A stretch of DNA of 64,000 nucleotides from contig NZ_ATUV01000001.1 in assembly GCF_000420385.1 (NCBI RefSeq), positions 1,178,001-1,242,000 of the forward strand, read 5' to 3'. The position numbers and the translations under genes are program-made. The DNA comes from Hippea alviniae EP5-r (GTDB lineage: Bacteria; Campylobacterota_A; Desulfurellia; Desulfurellales; Hippeaceae). The stretch's first letter is position 1. The number at the start of each line of letters is the position of its first letter. The notes beneath the pieces are model-generated. The model did not search any database, was not told where the DNA came from, and saw nothing but the letters and a program-made list of their open reading frames with translations. Of the stretch, positions 42,697 to 54,226 are shown in pieces.

Positions 42697-43059
42697 CTAA
42701 AATTTAAGTCCTGCTTCTCTTGCACTATCGGCAAGCGCCTTAACTTTACCGTGATAGATGTATCCATTCCTATCAAATACAACCTTTTCTATTCCCTTTT
42801 CTAAAGCTTTTTTGGCTATAGCTTCGCCAACAACCTTAGCAGAAGCTACATTGCAACCCTTTACCTTATCTCTTAAATCTATATCGAGTGTTGATGCAGA
42901 AACAAGCGTTCTTCCACTCTCATCGTCTATAATCTGAGCATAAATGTGTTTTAAACTCTTATAGACGCACAATCTTGGCCTCTCGGCTGTCCCTCTTATT
43001 TTGTATTTGATTCTTAATTTTCTTCTTAGTCTTTCCTTTTTTCTATCTACAGTCGCCAT
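42697..43059 (-). CDS. rplR: 50S ribosomal protein L18
   Basis: 120 residues, the 5S rRNA-binding protein. [20 protein letters not shown] and [20 protein letters not shown] are typical. Between rplF and rpsE. Confidence 0.97.
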   Translation of the reverse strand: MATVDRKKERLRRKLRIKYKIRGTAERPRLCVYKSLKHIYAQIIDDESGRTLVSASTLDIDLRDKVKGCNVASAKVVGEAIAKKALEKGIEKVVFDRNGYIYHGKVKALADSAREAGLKF

Positions 43060-43072
43060 CTATTAACCCCCA

Positions 43073-43618
43073 CTACTTGCTTGCAGCCTTGCCCATTTTT
43101 CTAATAATACGCTCATCTTTATATCTGATTCCTTTACCCTTGTAAGGCTCTGGCGGTCTTACAGCCCTAATTTGACTTGCAACAAGACCAACCAGCTGTT
43201 TATCTATACCCGATACGGTTATCTCAACACCCTTTTTGTCAACTTCTATCTTGATTCCATCAGGAATCTCATAGTTAACATCGTGAGAATAACCAACACT
43301 CAACACAAGTTTCTTACCAGAGACAGAAGCTTTATATCCAACGCCTTCTATCTGCAAAACCTTTGTAAATCCGTTAGACACACCAACAACAGCATTATTT
43401 ATAAGACTTCTATAAAGACCGTGCATAGCATCGGCATTCTTTGCATTACTTACCTTCTTAACATATATAAATTTATCGTCTTTTTCTACACTTACATACT
43501 CAGGATTGAAGTGCTGAGTCAATTGACCCTTTGGGCCTTTAGCCACAACTTCGTCCTGCTTTATTGTAATCTCTACCCCGTTAGGTATAGGGATAGGTGT
43601 TTTTCCTATCCTTGACAT
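43073..43618 (-). CDS. rplF: 50S ribosomal protein L6
   Basis: 181 residues. MSRIGKTPIPIPNGVEITI at the start and PEPYKGKGIRYKDERIIRKM near the end are the conserved rRNA-contacting segments of the two-domain L6 fold. Confidence 0.97.
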   Translation of the reverse strand: MSRIGKTPIPIPNGVEITIKQDEVVAKGPKGQLTQHFNPEYVSVEKDDKFIYVKKVSNAKNADAMHGLYRSLINNAVVGVSNGFTKVLQIEGVGYKASVSGKKLVLSVGYSHDVNYEIPDGIKIEVDKKGVEITVSGIDKQLVGLVASQIRAVRPPEPYKGKGIRYKDERIIRKMGKAASK

Positions 43619-43631
43619 GCTAACCTCCTAA

Positions 43632-44033
43632 TTAAAATACCTCGCAGATGTATTCTCCACCTATACCCAGCTTCTTAGCCTGCTGGGTCGTCATAACACC
43701 CTTTGAAGTGGAGATAATGCCGATTCCAAGCCCATTCATAACGGGCTTTATCTCATCAGCAGAGATATAAACCCTTCTTGATGGCTTACTAACCATCTTC
43801 ATCATCATAATAACAGGCTTTCTCTTATTCTCGTCGGCATACTTCAAAAACACCCTAACCATATTTCTATTGCCGACATTATCGAGCTTTTTATAATCGG
43901 CTATATAGCCTTCTTCTTTTAAAATCTTGATAACATTCTCAACAAGATTGTTGCTGTGAACATCAACATAATCGTGTTTTGCTTTTAGTCCATTCTTTAT
44001 CTTAGACAAGCAATCTGCTACCTTCTTACTCAT
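43632..44033 (-). CDS. rpsH: 30S ribosomal protein S8
   Basis: 133 residues; binds 16S rRNA and represses the spc operon in E. coli. GIGIISTSKGVMTTQQAKKL with the C-terminal GGEYICEVF is the conserved binding domain. Confidence 0.97.
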   Translation of the reverse strand: MSKKVADCLSKIKNGLKAKHDYVDVHSNNLVENVIKILKEEGYIADYKKLDNVGNRNMVRVFLKYADENKRKPVIMMMKMVSKPSRRVYISADEIKPVMNGLGIGIISTSKGVMTTQQAKKLGIGGEYICEVF

Positions 44034-44040
44034 ACGCCAC

Positions 44041-44226
44041 CTACCAACTTGCCTTTTTTACGCCTGGAATTTCACCTTTACCTGCAAGCATCCTGAAACA
44101 GACCCTGCAGATACCAAATTTTCTCATGTATCCCCTTGGTCTGCCACACAACTGGCATCTGTTTCTCTGTCTAACCTTAAACTTAGGCGGTCTCTTTGAC
44201 TTCTCTATCAAAGCTTTCCTTGCCAT
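44041..44226 (-). CDS. rpsN: 30S ribosomal protein S14, zinc-binding type
   Basis: 61 residues, the short type Z form. [20 protein letters not shown] provides four zinc ligands. Ends PGVKKASW, as typical. Located between rplE and rpsH. Confidence 0.97.
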   Translation of the reverse strand: MARKALIEKSKRPPKFKVRQRNRCQLCGRPRGYMRKFGICRVCFRMLAGKGEIPGVKKASW

Positions 44227-44243
44227 AGACTCTCCTCTTACAC

Positions 44244-44807
44244 TTAGTTTGTTTTTCTAAACGGCATTCCAAAGGCTTCAAGCAGTGCCTTTGCTTCTTC
44301 GTCTGTCTCAGCAGTCGTAACAATCGTAACGCTCATGCCGTGAATCTTAACGATTTTGTCGTAATTGATTTCTGGGAATATCAGCTGCTCTGTGATGCCG
44401 AGCGTGTAATTCCCTCTTCCGTCAAATCCCTTTAGTGGAACACCTCTGAAGTCTCTAATTCTTGGAATAGCAAAAGAGATAAACCTATCGAGAAACTCAT
44501 AAGCCCTATCGCCGCGTAAGGTAACCTTGCATCCAATAGGCATGCCCTTTCTGAGTTTGAAGTTCGCTATAGATTTTCTTGCCCTTGTTATAACGCCACG
44601 CTGTCCGGTAATTGTGGCAAGCTCATCCAACACAGACTCAAGCAATTTTATATCATGCATGCCTTCTGCAAGACCTACATTAAGCACGATTTTCTCGATT
44701 TTCGGCACCTGCATTACATTCTTATACGAAAACTCCTTCATAAGGCGTGGGATTATCTCTTCCCTGTAAAGGGATTTAAGTCTTGGAACATACTTCTCTT
44801 CAGACAT
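44244..44807 (-). CDS. rplE: 50S ribosomal protein L5
   Basis: 187 residues; contacts 5S rRNA and P-site t[23 protein letters not shown] and [20 protein letters not shown] are diagnostic. Between rplX and rpsN. Confidence 0.97.
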   Translation of the reverse strand: MSEEKYVPRLKSLYREEIIPRLMKEFSYKNVMQVPKIEKIVLNVGLAEGMHDIKLLESVLDELATITGQRGVITRARKSIANFKLRKGMPIGCKVTLRGDRAYEFLDRFISFAIPRIRDFRGVPLKGFDGRGNYTLGITEQLIFPEINYDKIVKIHGMSVTIVTTAETDEEAKALLEAFGMPFRKTN

Positions 44808-44822
44808 TAAACTTCTCCTCCC

Positions 44823-45143
44823 TTAGATTGTCTCACCGCATTTTTTACAATACCTAACCTTCTCGCCACTCTCCAAAAACTTAATACCTATGCGAGTAGG
44901 TTTGTTGCAATGCGGACAAACAAGCATGACATTTGAAATATGAATGGGCGCTTCCTTCTCTATAATGCCGCCCTTGGTTGTAGCAGATGCCTTAACATGC
45001 TTCTTTATAATATTGACACCTTCAACAATTACACGGTTTTTCTTAGGGACAAAGGATATGATTGTCCCTTCCTTACCCTTATCCTTGCCAGCAATCACCC
45101 TAACTTTATCATTCTTCTTTAATTTCGTTCTTATCCTGTTCAT
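44823..45143 (-). CDS. rplX: 50S ribosomal protein L24
   Basis: 106 residues with a KOW motif ([20 protein letters not shown]). The C-terminal CPHC and CKKC pairs could bind zinc. One-base overlap with rplN. Confidence 0.96.
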   Translation of the reverse strand: MNRIRTKLKKNDKVRVIAGKDKGKEGTIISFVPKKNRVIVEGVNIIKKHVKASATTKGGIIEKEAPIHISNVMLVCPHCNKPTRIGIKFLESGEKVRYCKKCGETI

Positions 45144-45511
45144 TATAGCACCTCTGGAGCAAGAGAAATAATTTTCATAAACTCTTTAGCTCTTAACTCT
45201 CTAACAACAGGGCCAAAGATTCTTGTGCCTATAGGCTCCTTCTGGTTGTTGATAAGCACAGCAGCATTCTCATCAAATTTAATATATGTGCCGTCAGGAC
45301 GCCTAAACTCTTTCTTCGTCCTAACAACAACTGCCTTTACAACATCACCCTTTTTGACCCTTCCGTTTGGGTCTGCTTCTTTAACAGAAGCAACAATTAT
45401 ATCACCAACTCTGGCGTATCTTTTTCTGGTGCCGCCAAGCACCTTTATGCACATTATCTTCTTTGCGCCAGAGTTATCAGCAACCTTAAGCATACTGTAT
45501 GGCTGTATCAT
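45143..45511 (-). CDS. rplN: 50S ribosomal protein L14
   Basis: 122 residues. [20 protein letters not shown] and [16 protein letters not shown] are almost invariant in L14. Overlaps rpsQ by 4 bases. Confidence 0.97.
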   Translation of the reverse strand: MIQPYSMLKVADNSGAKKIMCIKVLGGTRKRYARVGDIIVASVKEADPNGRVKKGDVVKAVVVRTKKEFRRPDGTYIKFDENAAVLINNQKEPIGTRIFGPVVRELRAKEFMKIISLAPEVL

Positions 45512-45771
45512 TGCTCATCTCCCAAACCTACATATTTCTCGGTGATTTCCAGCAATCTAAAATGTTTATCTTTGGAAATAGGTCTGCACTCTATAAACTT
45601 AACCCTATCACCCTTCTTAGCTTCGTTTCTCTCGTCGTGAACCTTAAACTTCTTTTTTCTCTTTATATACTTGTGGAACTTGGGATGCTCCACAAGTGTC
45701 TCGACTTCAACGACAATGGTCTTATCCATCTTATCGCTGACAACGATACCTTCCTTAACTAACTTACTCAT
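45508..45771 (-). CDS. rpsQ: 30S ribosomal protein S17
   Basis: 87 residues, OB fold. [20 protein letters not shown] and [20 protein letters not shown] match the family. Overlaps rpmC and rplN by 4 bases each. Confidence 0.97.
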   Translation of the reverse strand: MSKLVKEGIVVSDKMDKTIVVEVETLVEHPKFHKYIKRKKKFKVHDERNEAKKGDRVKFIECRPISKDKHFRLLEITEKYVGLGDEQ

Positions 45772-45971
45772 ACCTGCTCACCCTTCTTGAGTTTCTCGTT
45801 TTTAACGGTAAGAACCCGTGCCAAGTCCTTACGCAGGTTTCTAATTTTATGCGGATTCTCCATCTGTTCAAGCCCTTTTCTCATATTGAGCTTGAATATC
45901 TCTTCTCTAAGTTTTCTCTCTTCTTCAATCAACTCTTTTAAACTCTTCTGTCTCAATTCAGACGCTTTCAT
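45768..45971 (-). CDS. rpmC: 50S ribosomal protein L29
   Basis: 67 residues of paired helices ([38 protein letters not shown]). I use ATG 45971; a GTG six bases earlier is too near the GGAG. Both ends overlap neighbours by 4 bases. Confidence 0.95.
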   Translation of the reverse strand: MKASELRQKSLKELIEEERKLREEIFKLNMRKGLEQMENPHKIRNLRKDLARVLTVKNEKLKKGEQV

Positions 45972-46390
45972 TGCCACTCACTCCGTTTGACGATTTTCAT
46001 TTCTATGTTAAACTTCTGCGCTGCAAGCTTAAAAGCCTTAACGGCAAGCTCTTCGGATACACCACCAATCTCATAGAGAATTCTTCCTGGTTTAACAATA
46101 GCAACCCACTTCTCTATGGAGCCTTTACCCTTACCCATTCTCGTTTCGGCAGGTTTTTTGGTCAAAGGAAAATCAGGGAAAATCCTAATCCAAATCTTAC
46201 CCTGATGCTTCAAAACCCTGTTTATGGCAATTCTTGCAGCTTCAATCTGCCTGTTGGTAACTTCACCTCTACCAACGGCTTTGAGACCAAAATCGCCAAA
46301 TGCGAGTTTGGTTCCTCTTTTGGCTGTTCCCCTTACGCCGTTTCTGTTTCTCTGATATTTTCTATACTTGGTTCTTTTTGGCATTAACAT
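45968..46390 (-). CDS. rplP: 50S ribosomal protein L16
   Basis: 140 residues. [40 protein letters not shown] and [20 protein letters not shown] are conserved. ATG 46390 is best spaced from AGGTGGGA; the usual MPKRTKY start would be ATG 46384, two residues in. Confidence 0.96.
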   Translation of the reverse strand: MLMPKRTKYRKYQRNRNGVRGTAKRGTKLAFGDFGLKAVGRGEVTNRQIEAARIAINRVLKHQGKIWIRIFPDFPLTKKPAETRMGKGKGSIEKWVAIVKPGRILYEIGGVSEELAVKAFKLAAQKFNIEMKIVKRSEWQ

Positions 46391-46413
46391 AGCTCAATCC
46401 CACCTTTCCTTGC

Positions 46414-47040
46414 TTATGGTGATACCATTCCGTTAAATACCCAGACCTTTATTCCTATAACGCCAGCCTGAGTTAAAGCTTCCGCAAACCCATAGTCGAT
46501 GTCGGCTCTTAAGGTGCTCAAAGGAATTCTACCTTCCTTTATCCACTCTGTTCTTGCCATTTCAGCTCCACCGAGCTTTCCTGCAACCTGTATCTTTATT
46601 CCTTTGGCACCCTTTTTCAACGCCAAATACGCAGCTCTCTTCATCACCCTTCTGTAAGGCATTCTTTTTTCTATCTGAAGGGCTATATTCTCAGCTATAA
46701 GCTGAGCATCCTTCTCTGGAGCAGGCACATCCTTAACATTTATCGTAACCTGAGCGTCGGTCATGCCTTTGACAAACTCTTTAAGCTTCTCAACTTCAGC
46801 ACCTTTTCTTCCGATAATGATGCCTGGCATAGCTGCATATATGTTAACCGTCATCTTGTTTCTTTTTCTCTCTATCTCAATCTTTGAGATGCCAGCGTAA
46901 TATACCTTCTTCTTTATTGCCCTTTTAATCTTCTGGTCTTCCAAAAATTTATCTTTAAAATCCCTTTCAGCATACCATCTTGAAGTCCAAGTCTTTGTTA
47001 TACCAAGCCTTAAACCAATAGGGTTTACTTTTTGACCCAA
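46414..47040 (-). CDS. rpsC: 30S ribosomal protein S3
   Basis: 208 residues with MGQKVNPIGLRLGITKTWTS, a KH domain (GIIIGRKGAEVEKLKEFV) and the C-terminal AEMARTEWIKEGRIPLSTLR. Part of the 30S mRNA-entry channel. Confidence 0.97.
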   Translation of the reverse strand: MGQKVNPIGLRLGITKTWTSRWYAERDFKDKFLEDQKIKRAIKKKVYYAGISKIEIERKRNKMTVNIYAAMPGIIIGRKGAEVEKLKEFVKGMTDAQVTINVKDVPAPEKDAQLIAENIALQIEKRMPYRRVMKRAAYLALKKGAKGIKIQVAGKLGGAEMARTEWIKEGRIPLSTLRADIDYGFAEALTQAGVIGIKVWVFNGMVSP

Positions 47041-47050
47041 AACCCACCTC

Positions 47051-47377
47051 CTATTTGCCGATAATCACGGTAATATTACTTGTGCGTTTAATGATTCTTC
47101 CAGCCCTACCCATAGCCCTTGCTCTATATCTCTTCATCCTGATGCCGTCATCAGCCGTTACATTTATAACCCTAAAACCATCTATATCCATACCCTGCTC
47201 CAAAGCATTGGCAACAGCCGATTCAAGCAGCTTTTTCAAGATAAAAGCAGCCTTCCTTTTGGAGTATTTGAGCAGAACTAATGCTTCATCAACACTTTTT
47301 CCTTTAATCAATCCTATAACTTCTCTAACCTTTATAGGAGATATCTTTGCGCTCCTTAAAAATGCTCTTGCTTCCAT
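47051..47377 (-). CDS. rplV: 50S ribosomal protein L22
   Basis: 108 residues; its beta hairpin lines the exit tunnel. AFLRSAKISPIKVREVIGLI and RYRARAMGRAGRIIKRTSNI are conserved. Confidence 0.97.
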   Translation of the reverse strand: MEARAFLRSAKISPIKVREVIGLIKGKSVDEALVLLKYSKRKAAFILKKLLESAVANALEQGMDIDGFRVINVTADDGIRMKRYRARAMGRAGRIIKRTSNITVIIGK

Positions 47378-47390
47378 ATCTCACCAACCC

Positions 47391-47672
47391 TTACTTACCT
47401 ATTTTCTTTTGAACTACGCCTTTGTGTCCTTTGAATGTCCTTGTTGGTGCAAACTCACCCAACTTATATCCAACCATATTCTCGGTAACATAAACAGGTA
47501 TAAATTTCTTGCCGTTATGGACAGCGAATGTAAATCCAACAAACTCAGGAACAATCGTGCTTCTTCTTGACCATGTCTTTATCATAGTCTTCTTACCAGA
47601 AGCTCTCATCTTCTCAACCTTCTTTAAGAGCTTCTCATCAACAAATGGACCTTTTTTTAGACTTCTCGGCAT
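47391..47672 (-). CDS. rpsS: 30S ribosomal protein S19
   Basis: 93 residues. [40 protein letters not shown] and [16 protein letters not shown] are standard. Confidence 0.97.
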   Translation of the reverse strand: MPRSLKKGPFVDEKLLKKVEKMRASGKKTMIKTWSRRSTIVPEFVGFTFAVHNGKKFIPVYVTENMVGYKLGEFAPTRTFKGHKGVVQKKIGK

Positions 47673-47685
47673 AAACCAACGCCTC

Positions 47686-48510
47686 CTATTTCTTTCTTCT
47701 GGTTACGATAAATTTATCCGTTCTCTTGTTCCTTCTGGTCTTATAACCTTTGGTTGGAACACCCCATGGCGTAACAGGTGTGCCGCCCGTTCCTGTCTTA
47801 CCTTCACCACCACCGTGTGGGTGGTCAATTGGGTTCATGGCAACACCTCTAACCTGTGGCCTGAAGCCTCTGTGTCTCATCCTACCGGCTTTACCCCAGT
47901 TGATGTTGTTATGATCAGTGTTGCCAACCTGACCAATTGTTGCATAACACTCAACATGAATCAGTCTCATTTCACCGCTTGGCAATCTTATGTGGGCATA
48001 TTTGCCTTCCTTTGCCATAATCTGAGCCATAGCACCGGCACTTCTTGCAAGCTGAGCACCACCCTTTGGTTTTAACTCTATATTGTGAATAATTGTTCCG
48101 ACAGGTATATTTTTAATAGGCAGGGCATTGCCAACCCTTATCTCAGCATTCTCACCTGCTTCAACAACATCACCAACCTTCAATCCAACAGGTGCTATGA
48201 TATACCTTTTCTCTCCATCCCTATAAGCCAAAAGGGCTATCCTTGCGCTCCTGTTTGGGTCATACTCTATTGCTTTTACAACAGCTGGTATTCCCCTTTT
48301 ATCCCTTTTAAAATCTATGATTCTGTAAAATCTTTTTACTCTTCCGCCTCTGCCTCTTACGCTGATGTGTCCTGAGTTATCCCTACCTGCATGGTATTTC
48401 AAAACCTTTATAAGAGACTTTTCGGGTTTTTTCTTCGTTATCTCACTAAAGTCAGAAACACTTGCAAATCTCAAACCGTTTGTTACTGGCTTGTAAACCT
48501 TGATACCCAT
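47686..48510 (-). CDS. rplB: 50S ribosomal protein L2
   Basis: 274 residues, essential for peptidyl transferase centre assembly. [40 protein letters not shown] and [12 protein letters not shown] contain the conserved histidine region. Confidence 0.98.
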   Translation of the reverse strand: MGIKVYKPVTNGLRFASVSDFSEITKKKPEKSLIKVLKYHAGRDNSGHISVRGRGGRVKRFYRIIDFKRDKRGIPAVVKAIEYDPNRSARIALLAYRDGEKRYIIAPVGLKVGDVVEAGENAEIRVGNALPIKNIPVGTIIHNIELKPKGGAQLARSAGAMAQIMAKEGKYAHIRLPSGEMRLIHVECYATIGQVGNTDHNNINWGKAGRMRHRGFRPQVRGVAMNPIDHPHGGGEGKTGTGGTPVTPWGVPTKGYKTRRNKRTDKFIVTRRKK

Positions 48511-48526
48511 AGCTTAAACCTCTTTC

Positions 48527-48802
48527 TTAAAGTTCCTTCAATGTCTGACCTTCTTTGAGTGTAACAATAGCCTTCTTATATGAAGGCCTTTTACCCTTTA
48601 TCCCTCTGAATACCTTTCTTTTTCCCTTCACATTTATGATGTTTACCTTCTCAACTTCAACACCAAACAGCTCTTCAATAGCCTTCTTTATCTCTGGTTT
48701 GTTTGCGTTTTTATCAACAACAAACACATACTTGCCATCTTCCTGGGCTATAAAAGCCTTCTCTGAAATCACTCTTTCCTTTAAAATACTCCACTTATCC
48801 AT
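48527..48802 (-). CDS. rplW: 50S ribosomal protein L23
   Basis: 91 residues at the tunnel exit, docking site for SRP and trigger factor. VISEKAFIAQEDGKYVFVVD and NIINVKGKRKVFRGIKGKRP are typical. Overlaps rplD by 8 bases. Confidence 0.96.
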   Translation of the reverse strand: MDKWSILKERVISEKAFIAQEDGKYVFVVDKNANKPEIKKAIEELFGVEVEKVNIINVKGKRKVFRGIKGKRPSYKKAIVTLKEGQTLKEL

Positions 48803-49418
48803 TGGCGATTCTCCTGTTCAATTTTTCAACCACCGATTTGGGCATAACGATACTCTGAAAACGCAAAACATCGTAAGTGTTCAATGCATCTATATTTCTA
48901 ACTTCTATCCCTTCTATGTTGCGTAAAGAGAGATAAGCATTTTCCATACCCTTTTCAAGCACAAACAGAGCCTTTCTTAGATTCAACTTTTTAACAAGCT
49001 CATAGGCTTCCTTTGTCTTTGGTTTTTCAAAATTAAGCTCATCTAAAACAATAACCTGCTCGTTCTGAATTCTTTGAGCTAAAGCTTCCCTAAATGCCGC
49101 TCTTTTCTCCTTTTTATTCATCTTCAACTCATAGTCTCTTGGCTTTGGACCAAAAACGACTCCACCACCAACCCAAAGTGGTGACCTAATTGAACCTGCT
49201 CTTGCCCTGCCTGTACCTTTTTGTCTCCACGGCTTTTTACCGCCACCGGATACTTCGCCTCTGCTTTTTGTGCTCACAGTGCCCTGTCTTGCATTCATCA
49301 ACATAGCCCTAACAACCCTATTAAACAGGACACCTTTATCCTTTACATCCTTAGACTCAACATTGATTTCAATATCGCCGACAACCTGATTTTCCCTGTT
49401 TAAAACCTTTACTTTCAT
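48795..49418 (-). CDS. rplD: 50S ribosomal protein L4
   Basis: 207 residues. ARQGTVSTKSRGEVSGGGKK and PWRQKGTGRARAGSIRSP form the extended loop lining the exit tunnel. In E. coli L4 autoregulates the S10 operon. 3 bases after rplC. Confidence 0.97.
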   Translation of the reverse strand: MKVKVLNRENQVVGDIEINVESKDVKDKGVLFNRVVRAMLMNARQGTVSTKSRGEVSGGGKKPWRQKGTGRARAGSIRSPLWVGGGVVFGPKPRDYELKMNKKEKRAAFREALAQRIQNEQVIVLDELNFEKPKTKEAYELVKKLNLRKALFVLEKGMENAYLSLRNIEGIEVRNIDALNTYDVLRFQSIVMPKSVVEKLNRRIANG

Positions 49419-49421
49419 CTC

Positions 49422-50042
49422 TTAGTTCCCCTTCTTTATAATATTGACATAGCTGCCCTTAGAACCAGGAACTGCGCCTTTAACTGCTATCAGATTCTTC
49501 TCAGGGTCAACATACATAACTTCAAGGTTCTTGATTGTCACCCTTTCATCTCCATAATGACCCGGCATCTTCTTACCTTTAACAACCCTACCTGGAAATT
49601 CACAGTTACCTATGGAACCAGGCCTTCTGTTGAACATTGAACCGTGGCTATCTGGTCCACCGGCAAAGTTGTGTCTCTTCATTACGCCGGTAAATCCCCT
49701 ACCTTTTGTCTTGCCGATAACATCAACAATATCGCCCTTCTGGAAGATATCAACCTTAATCTGGGCTTTCACTTCATACTCGGTTGGATTCTCAACCCTA
49801 AACTCTTTAAGCATCTTCTTGGGTGGAACACCAACCTTCTTAAACACACCCAACATAGGTTTGTTCAGCCTTGTCTCTTTTGTGTCTATAAAACCAACGA
49901 CAATAGCGTTATAACCATCCTTCTCCTTCGTCTTTATCTGGGTTATAACGCCGTCTTGAGCTTCAAGAACCGTAACGGGAACAGCTTTACCATCAACATA
50001 AAGCTGCGTCATCCCCAATTTTTTAGCAATTAAACCCAACAT
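49422..50042 (-). CDS. rplC: 50S ribosomal protein L3
   Basis: 206 residues. GLIAKKLGMTQLYVDGKAVP at the start; the central loop GFTGVMKRHNFAGGPDSHGS reaches the peptidyl transferase centre. Separated from rpsJ by 86 bases holding a hairpin. Confidence 0.97.
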   Translation of the reverse strand: MLGLIAKKLGMTQLYVDGKAVPVTVLEAQDGVITQIKTKEKDGYNAIVVGFIDTKETRLNKPMLGVFKKVGVPPKKMLKEFRVENPTEYEVKAQIKVDIFQKGDIVDVIGKTKGRGFTGVMKRHNFAGGPDSHGSMFNRRPGSIGNCEFPGRVVKGKKMPGHYGDERVTIKNLEVMYVDPEKNLIAVKGAVPGSKGSYVNIIKKGN

Positions 50043-50084
50043 CTATCACTCCCATCCTTCAAATTTATTCATAAAGAAACAGAG

Positions 50085-50108
50085 GAACCCCACCCTTAAC
50101 GGGGGTTC
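50085..50108 (-). promoter_or_regulatory. Hairpin in the rpsJ-rplC spacer, possible attenuator
   Basis: GAACCCC/GGGGTTC arms (50108-50102 and 50091-50085 on the minus strand) with a ten-base loop. The sequence after it is pyrimidine-rich but lacks a clean T run, so it is a weak terminator or a regulatory or processing hairpin. Confidence 0.4.
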
Positions 50109-50128
50109 TTATTTCCATTGGATACAAC

Positions 50129-50437
50129 CTACTGCAGTTTAACTTCTATATCAACTCCTGCCGGTAAATCTATCTTCATTAATGCATCAACAGTCTGCTG
50201 GCTTGCATCAACAATATCCAGCAGCCTTTTGTGTGTCCTGATTTCAAACTGCTCTCTCGACTTCTTGTTTACATGCGGAGACCTTAAAACAGTGTATCTT
50301 GAAATCTTGGTGGGTAAAGGTATAGGCCCTTTTACCCTTGCACCAGTCTTCTTAACAGTCTCTATTATATCCTTAACCGAGCTATCAAGGAGGTCGCTCT
50401 CGAACGATTTAAGCTTGAGTCTTATCTTCTGCCCCAT
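50129..50437 (-). CDS. rpsJ: 30S ribosomal protein S10
   Basis: 102 residues; also the NusE antitermination factor. [20 protein letters not shown] fixes the start at ATG 50437 rather than an in-frame GTG nine bases upstream. [20 protein letters not shown] and RTHKRLLDI are conserved. Confidence 0.96.
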   Translation of the reverse strand: MGQKIRLKLKSFESDLLDSSVKDIIETVKKTGARVKGPIPLPTKISRYTVLRSPHVNKKSREQFEIRTHKRLLDIVDASQQTVDALMKIDLPAGVDIEVKLQ

Positions 50438-50450
50438 GGTTATCACCCTC

Positions 50451-51647
50451 TTACTCCAATATCTCCGTTATAACACCAGCACCAACTGTTCTACCACCTT
50501 CCCTGATAGCGAAGCGTGTCTCTTTCTCTAAAGCAACAGGTGCAATGAGTTCAACAGTTAATTCAACATTGTCTCCTGGCATAACCATCTCAACGCCTTC
50601 TGGCAGATGAACGGTTCCAGTAACATCTGTGGTTCTGATGTAGAACTGTGGTCTATAACCATCGAAGAATGGTGTGTGTCTTCCACCTTCGTCTTTGGTC
50701 AGAACATAGACCTGAGCCTTGAACTTCTTGTGTGGTGTGATGGAACCTGGTTTTGCAAGAACCATTCCTCTTTCAACATCTTCTTTCTTGATACCTCTTA
50801 GGAGAACTCCAACATTGTCTCCAGCCATTGCTTCGTCAAGTATCTTTCTGAACATCTCAAGGGATGTTGCAACAGTCTTTCTTGTCTCTCTGAAGCCTAC
50901 GATTTCTACTTCTTCACCTGGCTTGAGAACGCCTCTTTCCACTCTTCCTGTTACGACTGTTCCTCTTCCTGAGATGGAGAAGATATCTTCAATTGGCATC
51001 AAGAATGGTTTGTCTGCTTCTCTCTGTGGAGTTGGTATGTATTCATCAACTGCATCCATTAACTCTTCTATTGCCTTTGTCCACTCGTTGGACTGGCCTG
51101 GTGGTGTCTCAAGAGCTTTTAGAGCTGAACCTCTGATTACTGGAACATCATCACCAGGGTAGCCATACTTTGAGAGAAGCTCTCTTACTTCCATCTCAAC
51201 AAGGTCAACAAGCTCTTCATCATCAACCATATCAATCTTGTTTAGGAATACAACGATGTATGGAACATTAACCTGTCTTGCAAGAAGTATGTGCTCTCTT
51301 GTCTGTGGCATTGGACCATCTGCTGCAGAGACAACAAGAATAGCACCGTCCATCTGAGCAGCACCAGTAATCATGTTCTTGATGTAGTCAGCATGCCCTG
51401 GACAGTCAACATGAGCATAGTGTCTTTTGTCTGTCTCATACTCAACATGAGCAGTGTTGATTGTGATTCCTCTCTCTTTCTCTTCTGGTGCATTGTCGAT
51501 GTCGTTGTAATCCTTGAACTCTGCTTTACCCTTCTCTGCCAAAACCTTTGTGATAGCTGCTGTTAGAGTTGTTTTACCATGGTCGATGTGGCCGATTGTT
51601 CCGATGTTAACATGTGGTTTTGAGCGGACATATTTTTCCTTTGCCAT
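50451..51647 (-). CDS. tuf: Elongation factor Tu
   Basis: GTPase delivering aminoacyl-tRNA to the ribosome; 398 residues. G-domain motifs [34 protein letters not shown] and FLNKIDMV are all intact, with domains 2 and 3 ([31 protein letters not shown]). Strong AAGGAGG before ATG. Only tuf copy in this window. Confidence 0.98.
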   Translation of the reverse strand: MAKEKYVRSKPHVNIGTIGHIDHGKTTLTAAITKVLAEKGKAEFKDYNDIDNAPEEKERGITINTAHVEYETDKRHYAHVDCPGHADYIKNMITGAAQMDGAILVVSAADGPMPQTREHILLARQVNVPYIVVFLNKIDMVDDEELVDLVEMEVRELLSKYGYPGDDVPVIRGSALKALETPPGQSNEWTKAIEELMDAVDEYIPTPQREADKPFLMPIEDIFSISGRGTVVTGRVERGVLKPGEEVEIVGFRETRKTVATSLEMFRKILDEAMAGDNVGVLLRGIKKEDVERGMVLAKPGSITPHKKFKAQVYVLTKDEGGRHTPFFDGYRPQFYIRTTDVTGTVHLPEGVEMVMPGDNVELTVELIAPVALEKETRFAIREGGRTVGAGVITEILE

Positions 51648-51657
51648 AAAAGCCTCC

Positions 51658-53733
51658 TTAAGCTTCTTTTTTGATTATTTTTTCAGCTATATTCTTAGGC
51701 ACTTCTTCATAGTGCGAGAATTGCATTGTATAGGTTCCCCTTCCCTGAGTAATCGACCTTAAAGCAGTTGCATATCCAAACATCTCACCAAGTGGTATGT
51801 GGGCTCTGATTATCTTGAGATTGCCTTTCTCGCCCATACTCTTGATTTTGCCACGACGAGAGTTTATATCACCCATAACATCGCCAAGATACTGCTCAGG
51901 TGTTGTCACTTCAACATCCATTATAGGCTCAAGAAGATAGGGTTTTGCCTTTTTAGCTGCTTCTCTAAACGCCATTGATGCTGCAATCTTAAATGCCATA
52001 TCGGATGAGTCAACTTCGTGATAAGAACCATCATAAAGTGTAACCCTAAAGTCAACCATTGGATAGCCAGCCAAAACGCCACTCTCGGCTGCTTCTTTAA
52101 CACCTGCTTCCACAGCCGGAATAAACTCCTTTGGAATAATACCGCCGACTATCTTATCGACAAATTCGAAACCTTTTCCCCTTTCAAGTGGCTCAAGCTC
52201 AATCCAAACATGTCCATACTGACCATGACCACCAGTCTGTCTGATGAACTTACCTTCCTGTTTGACTTTACCCTTGATGCTTTCTTTATATGCAACCTGT
52301 GGTTTGCCAACATTAACGCCAACTTTGAACTCTCTCTTTAATCTATCAACAATTATTTCAAGGTGAAGCTCACCCATTCCAGAAATAATCGTCTGATTGG
52401 TCTCTTCATCGTATCTAACTCTAAATGTTGGGTCTTCTTCTGCAAGCTTCTGAAGAGCATTTGAAAGCTTATCTCTGTCAGCCTTTGTTTTTGGTTCAAC
52501 GGCAACAGATATAACAGGCTCTGGAAACTCCATAGACTCAAGCAGTATTGGATTCTTCTCATCACATAAAGTATCACCTGTTGTTGTGTATTTTAAACCA
52601 ATTGCAGCAGCAATATCTCCAGCATATACAACATCAACATCTTCTCTCTTGTTTGCGTGCATTCTTAGGAGTCTTCCTATCCTTTCCGTCTTGCCCTTTG
52701 TAGAGTTATAAGCGTAAGAGCCAGCCTTCAATGTTCCAGAATAGACTCTAAAGTATGTAAGCTTACCCACATAAGGATCGCTCATTATCTTAAAAGCAAG
52801 CAGAGCCAACGGCTCATCTTCACTTGCCTTTCTTTCTATCTCTTCACCTGTTCTTGGGTCAATACCCTTAACAGCTGCTATATCAACTGGACTTGGCAGA
52901 AAGTCAACAACAGCATCAAGCAGCGGCTGAACGCCTTTATTCTTGAAAGCACTTCCACACAGAACAGGCGTTATTTTTGTATCTATTGTGCCTTTTCTTA
53001 TTACCCTTTTTATCTCATCTTCAGATATATCTTCGCCTTCTAAATACTTCTCAGCAAACTCATCATCTATATCAGCAAGTTTCTCAAGCATCTTGTCTCT
53101 ATATTCTAAAGCCATATCGGCCAATTCGTCTGGTATATCTTTAATAGAGAACTTAGCACCCAAGACATCAGAATCCCAGATAATTGCCTTCATCTTTACT
53201 AAATCAACAACGCCCACGAAGTTTGACTCAGCACCTACAGGCAACTGAATAGGAACAGGATTACCATTGAGTTTTTCTTCTATCTCTTTAACAACATTGA
53301 AAAAATCAGCTCCAATCCTGTCCATTTTGTTTACGAAGGCAATTCTTGGAACATGATACTTATCTGCCTGTCTCCAAACTGTCTCACTCTGTGGCTCAAC
53401 ACCACCAACAGCACAGAAAACACCAACAGCACCATCCAAAACCCTTAAAGCACGCTCAACTTCCACTGTAAAGTCAACATGCCCCGGTGTATCGATAATA
53501 TTTATCATATGTTCTCGCCAGAAACAGGTAGTGGAAGCAGAAGTAATCGTAATTCCACGCTCCTTCTCCTGCTCCATCCAGTCCATTGTTGCTGTGCCTT
53601 CATGAACTTCACCAATCTTGTGCGATACACCCGTGTAATACAGAATTCTCTCTGTCGTTGTCGTTTTTCCAGCGTCAATATGAGCTATAATTCCTATGTT
53701 TCTCAACTTCTCAAGTCGATACTTGCGTGCCAC
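51658..53733 (-). CDS. fusA: Elongation factor G
   Basis: Translocation GTPase of 691 residues. [39 protein letters not shown] and [10 protein letters not shown] mark the G domain; domains III-V follow, ending in the [20 protein letters not shown] segment. The start codon is GTG (53733) behind AAGGGGAG. Confidence 0.98.
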   Translation of the reverse strand: MARKYRLEKLRNIGIIAHIDAGKTTTTERILYYTGVSHKIGEVHEGTATMDWMEQEKERGITITSASTTCFWREHMINIIDTPGHVDFTVEVERALRVLDGAVGVFCAVGGVEPQSETVWRQADKYHVPRIAFVNKMDRIGADFFNVVKEIEEKLNGNPVPIQLPVGAESNFVGVVDLVKMKAIIWDSDVLGAKFSIKDIPDELADMALEYRDKMLEKLADIDDEFAEKYLEGEDISEDEIKRVIRKGTIDTKITPVLCGSAFKNKGVQPLLDAVVDFLPSPVDIAAVKGIDPRTGEEIERKASEDEPLALLAFKIMSDPYVGKLTYFRVYSGTLKAGSYAYNSTKGKTERIGRLLRMHANKREDVDVVYAGDIAAAIGLKYTTTGDTLCDEKNPILLESMEFPEPVISVAVEPKTKADRDKLSNALQKLAEEDPTFRVRYDEETNQTIISGMGELHLEIIVDRLKREFKVGVNVGKPQVAYKESIKGKVKQEGKFIRQTGGHGQYGHVWIELEPLERGKGFEFVDKIVGGIIPKEFIPAVEAGVKEAAESGVLAGYPMVDFRVTLYDGSYHEVDSSDMAFKIAASMAFREAAKKAKPYLLEPIMDVEVTTPEQYLGDVMGDINSRRGKIKSMGEKGNLKIIRAHIPLGEMFGYATALRSITQGRGTYTMQFSHYEEVPKNIAEKIIKKEA

Positions 53734-53748
53734 TTTTCACTCCCCTTC

Positions 53749-54216
<468 letters not shown>

Positions 54217-54226
54217 TTAACTCTCC

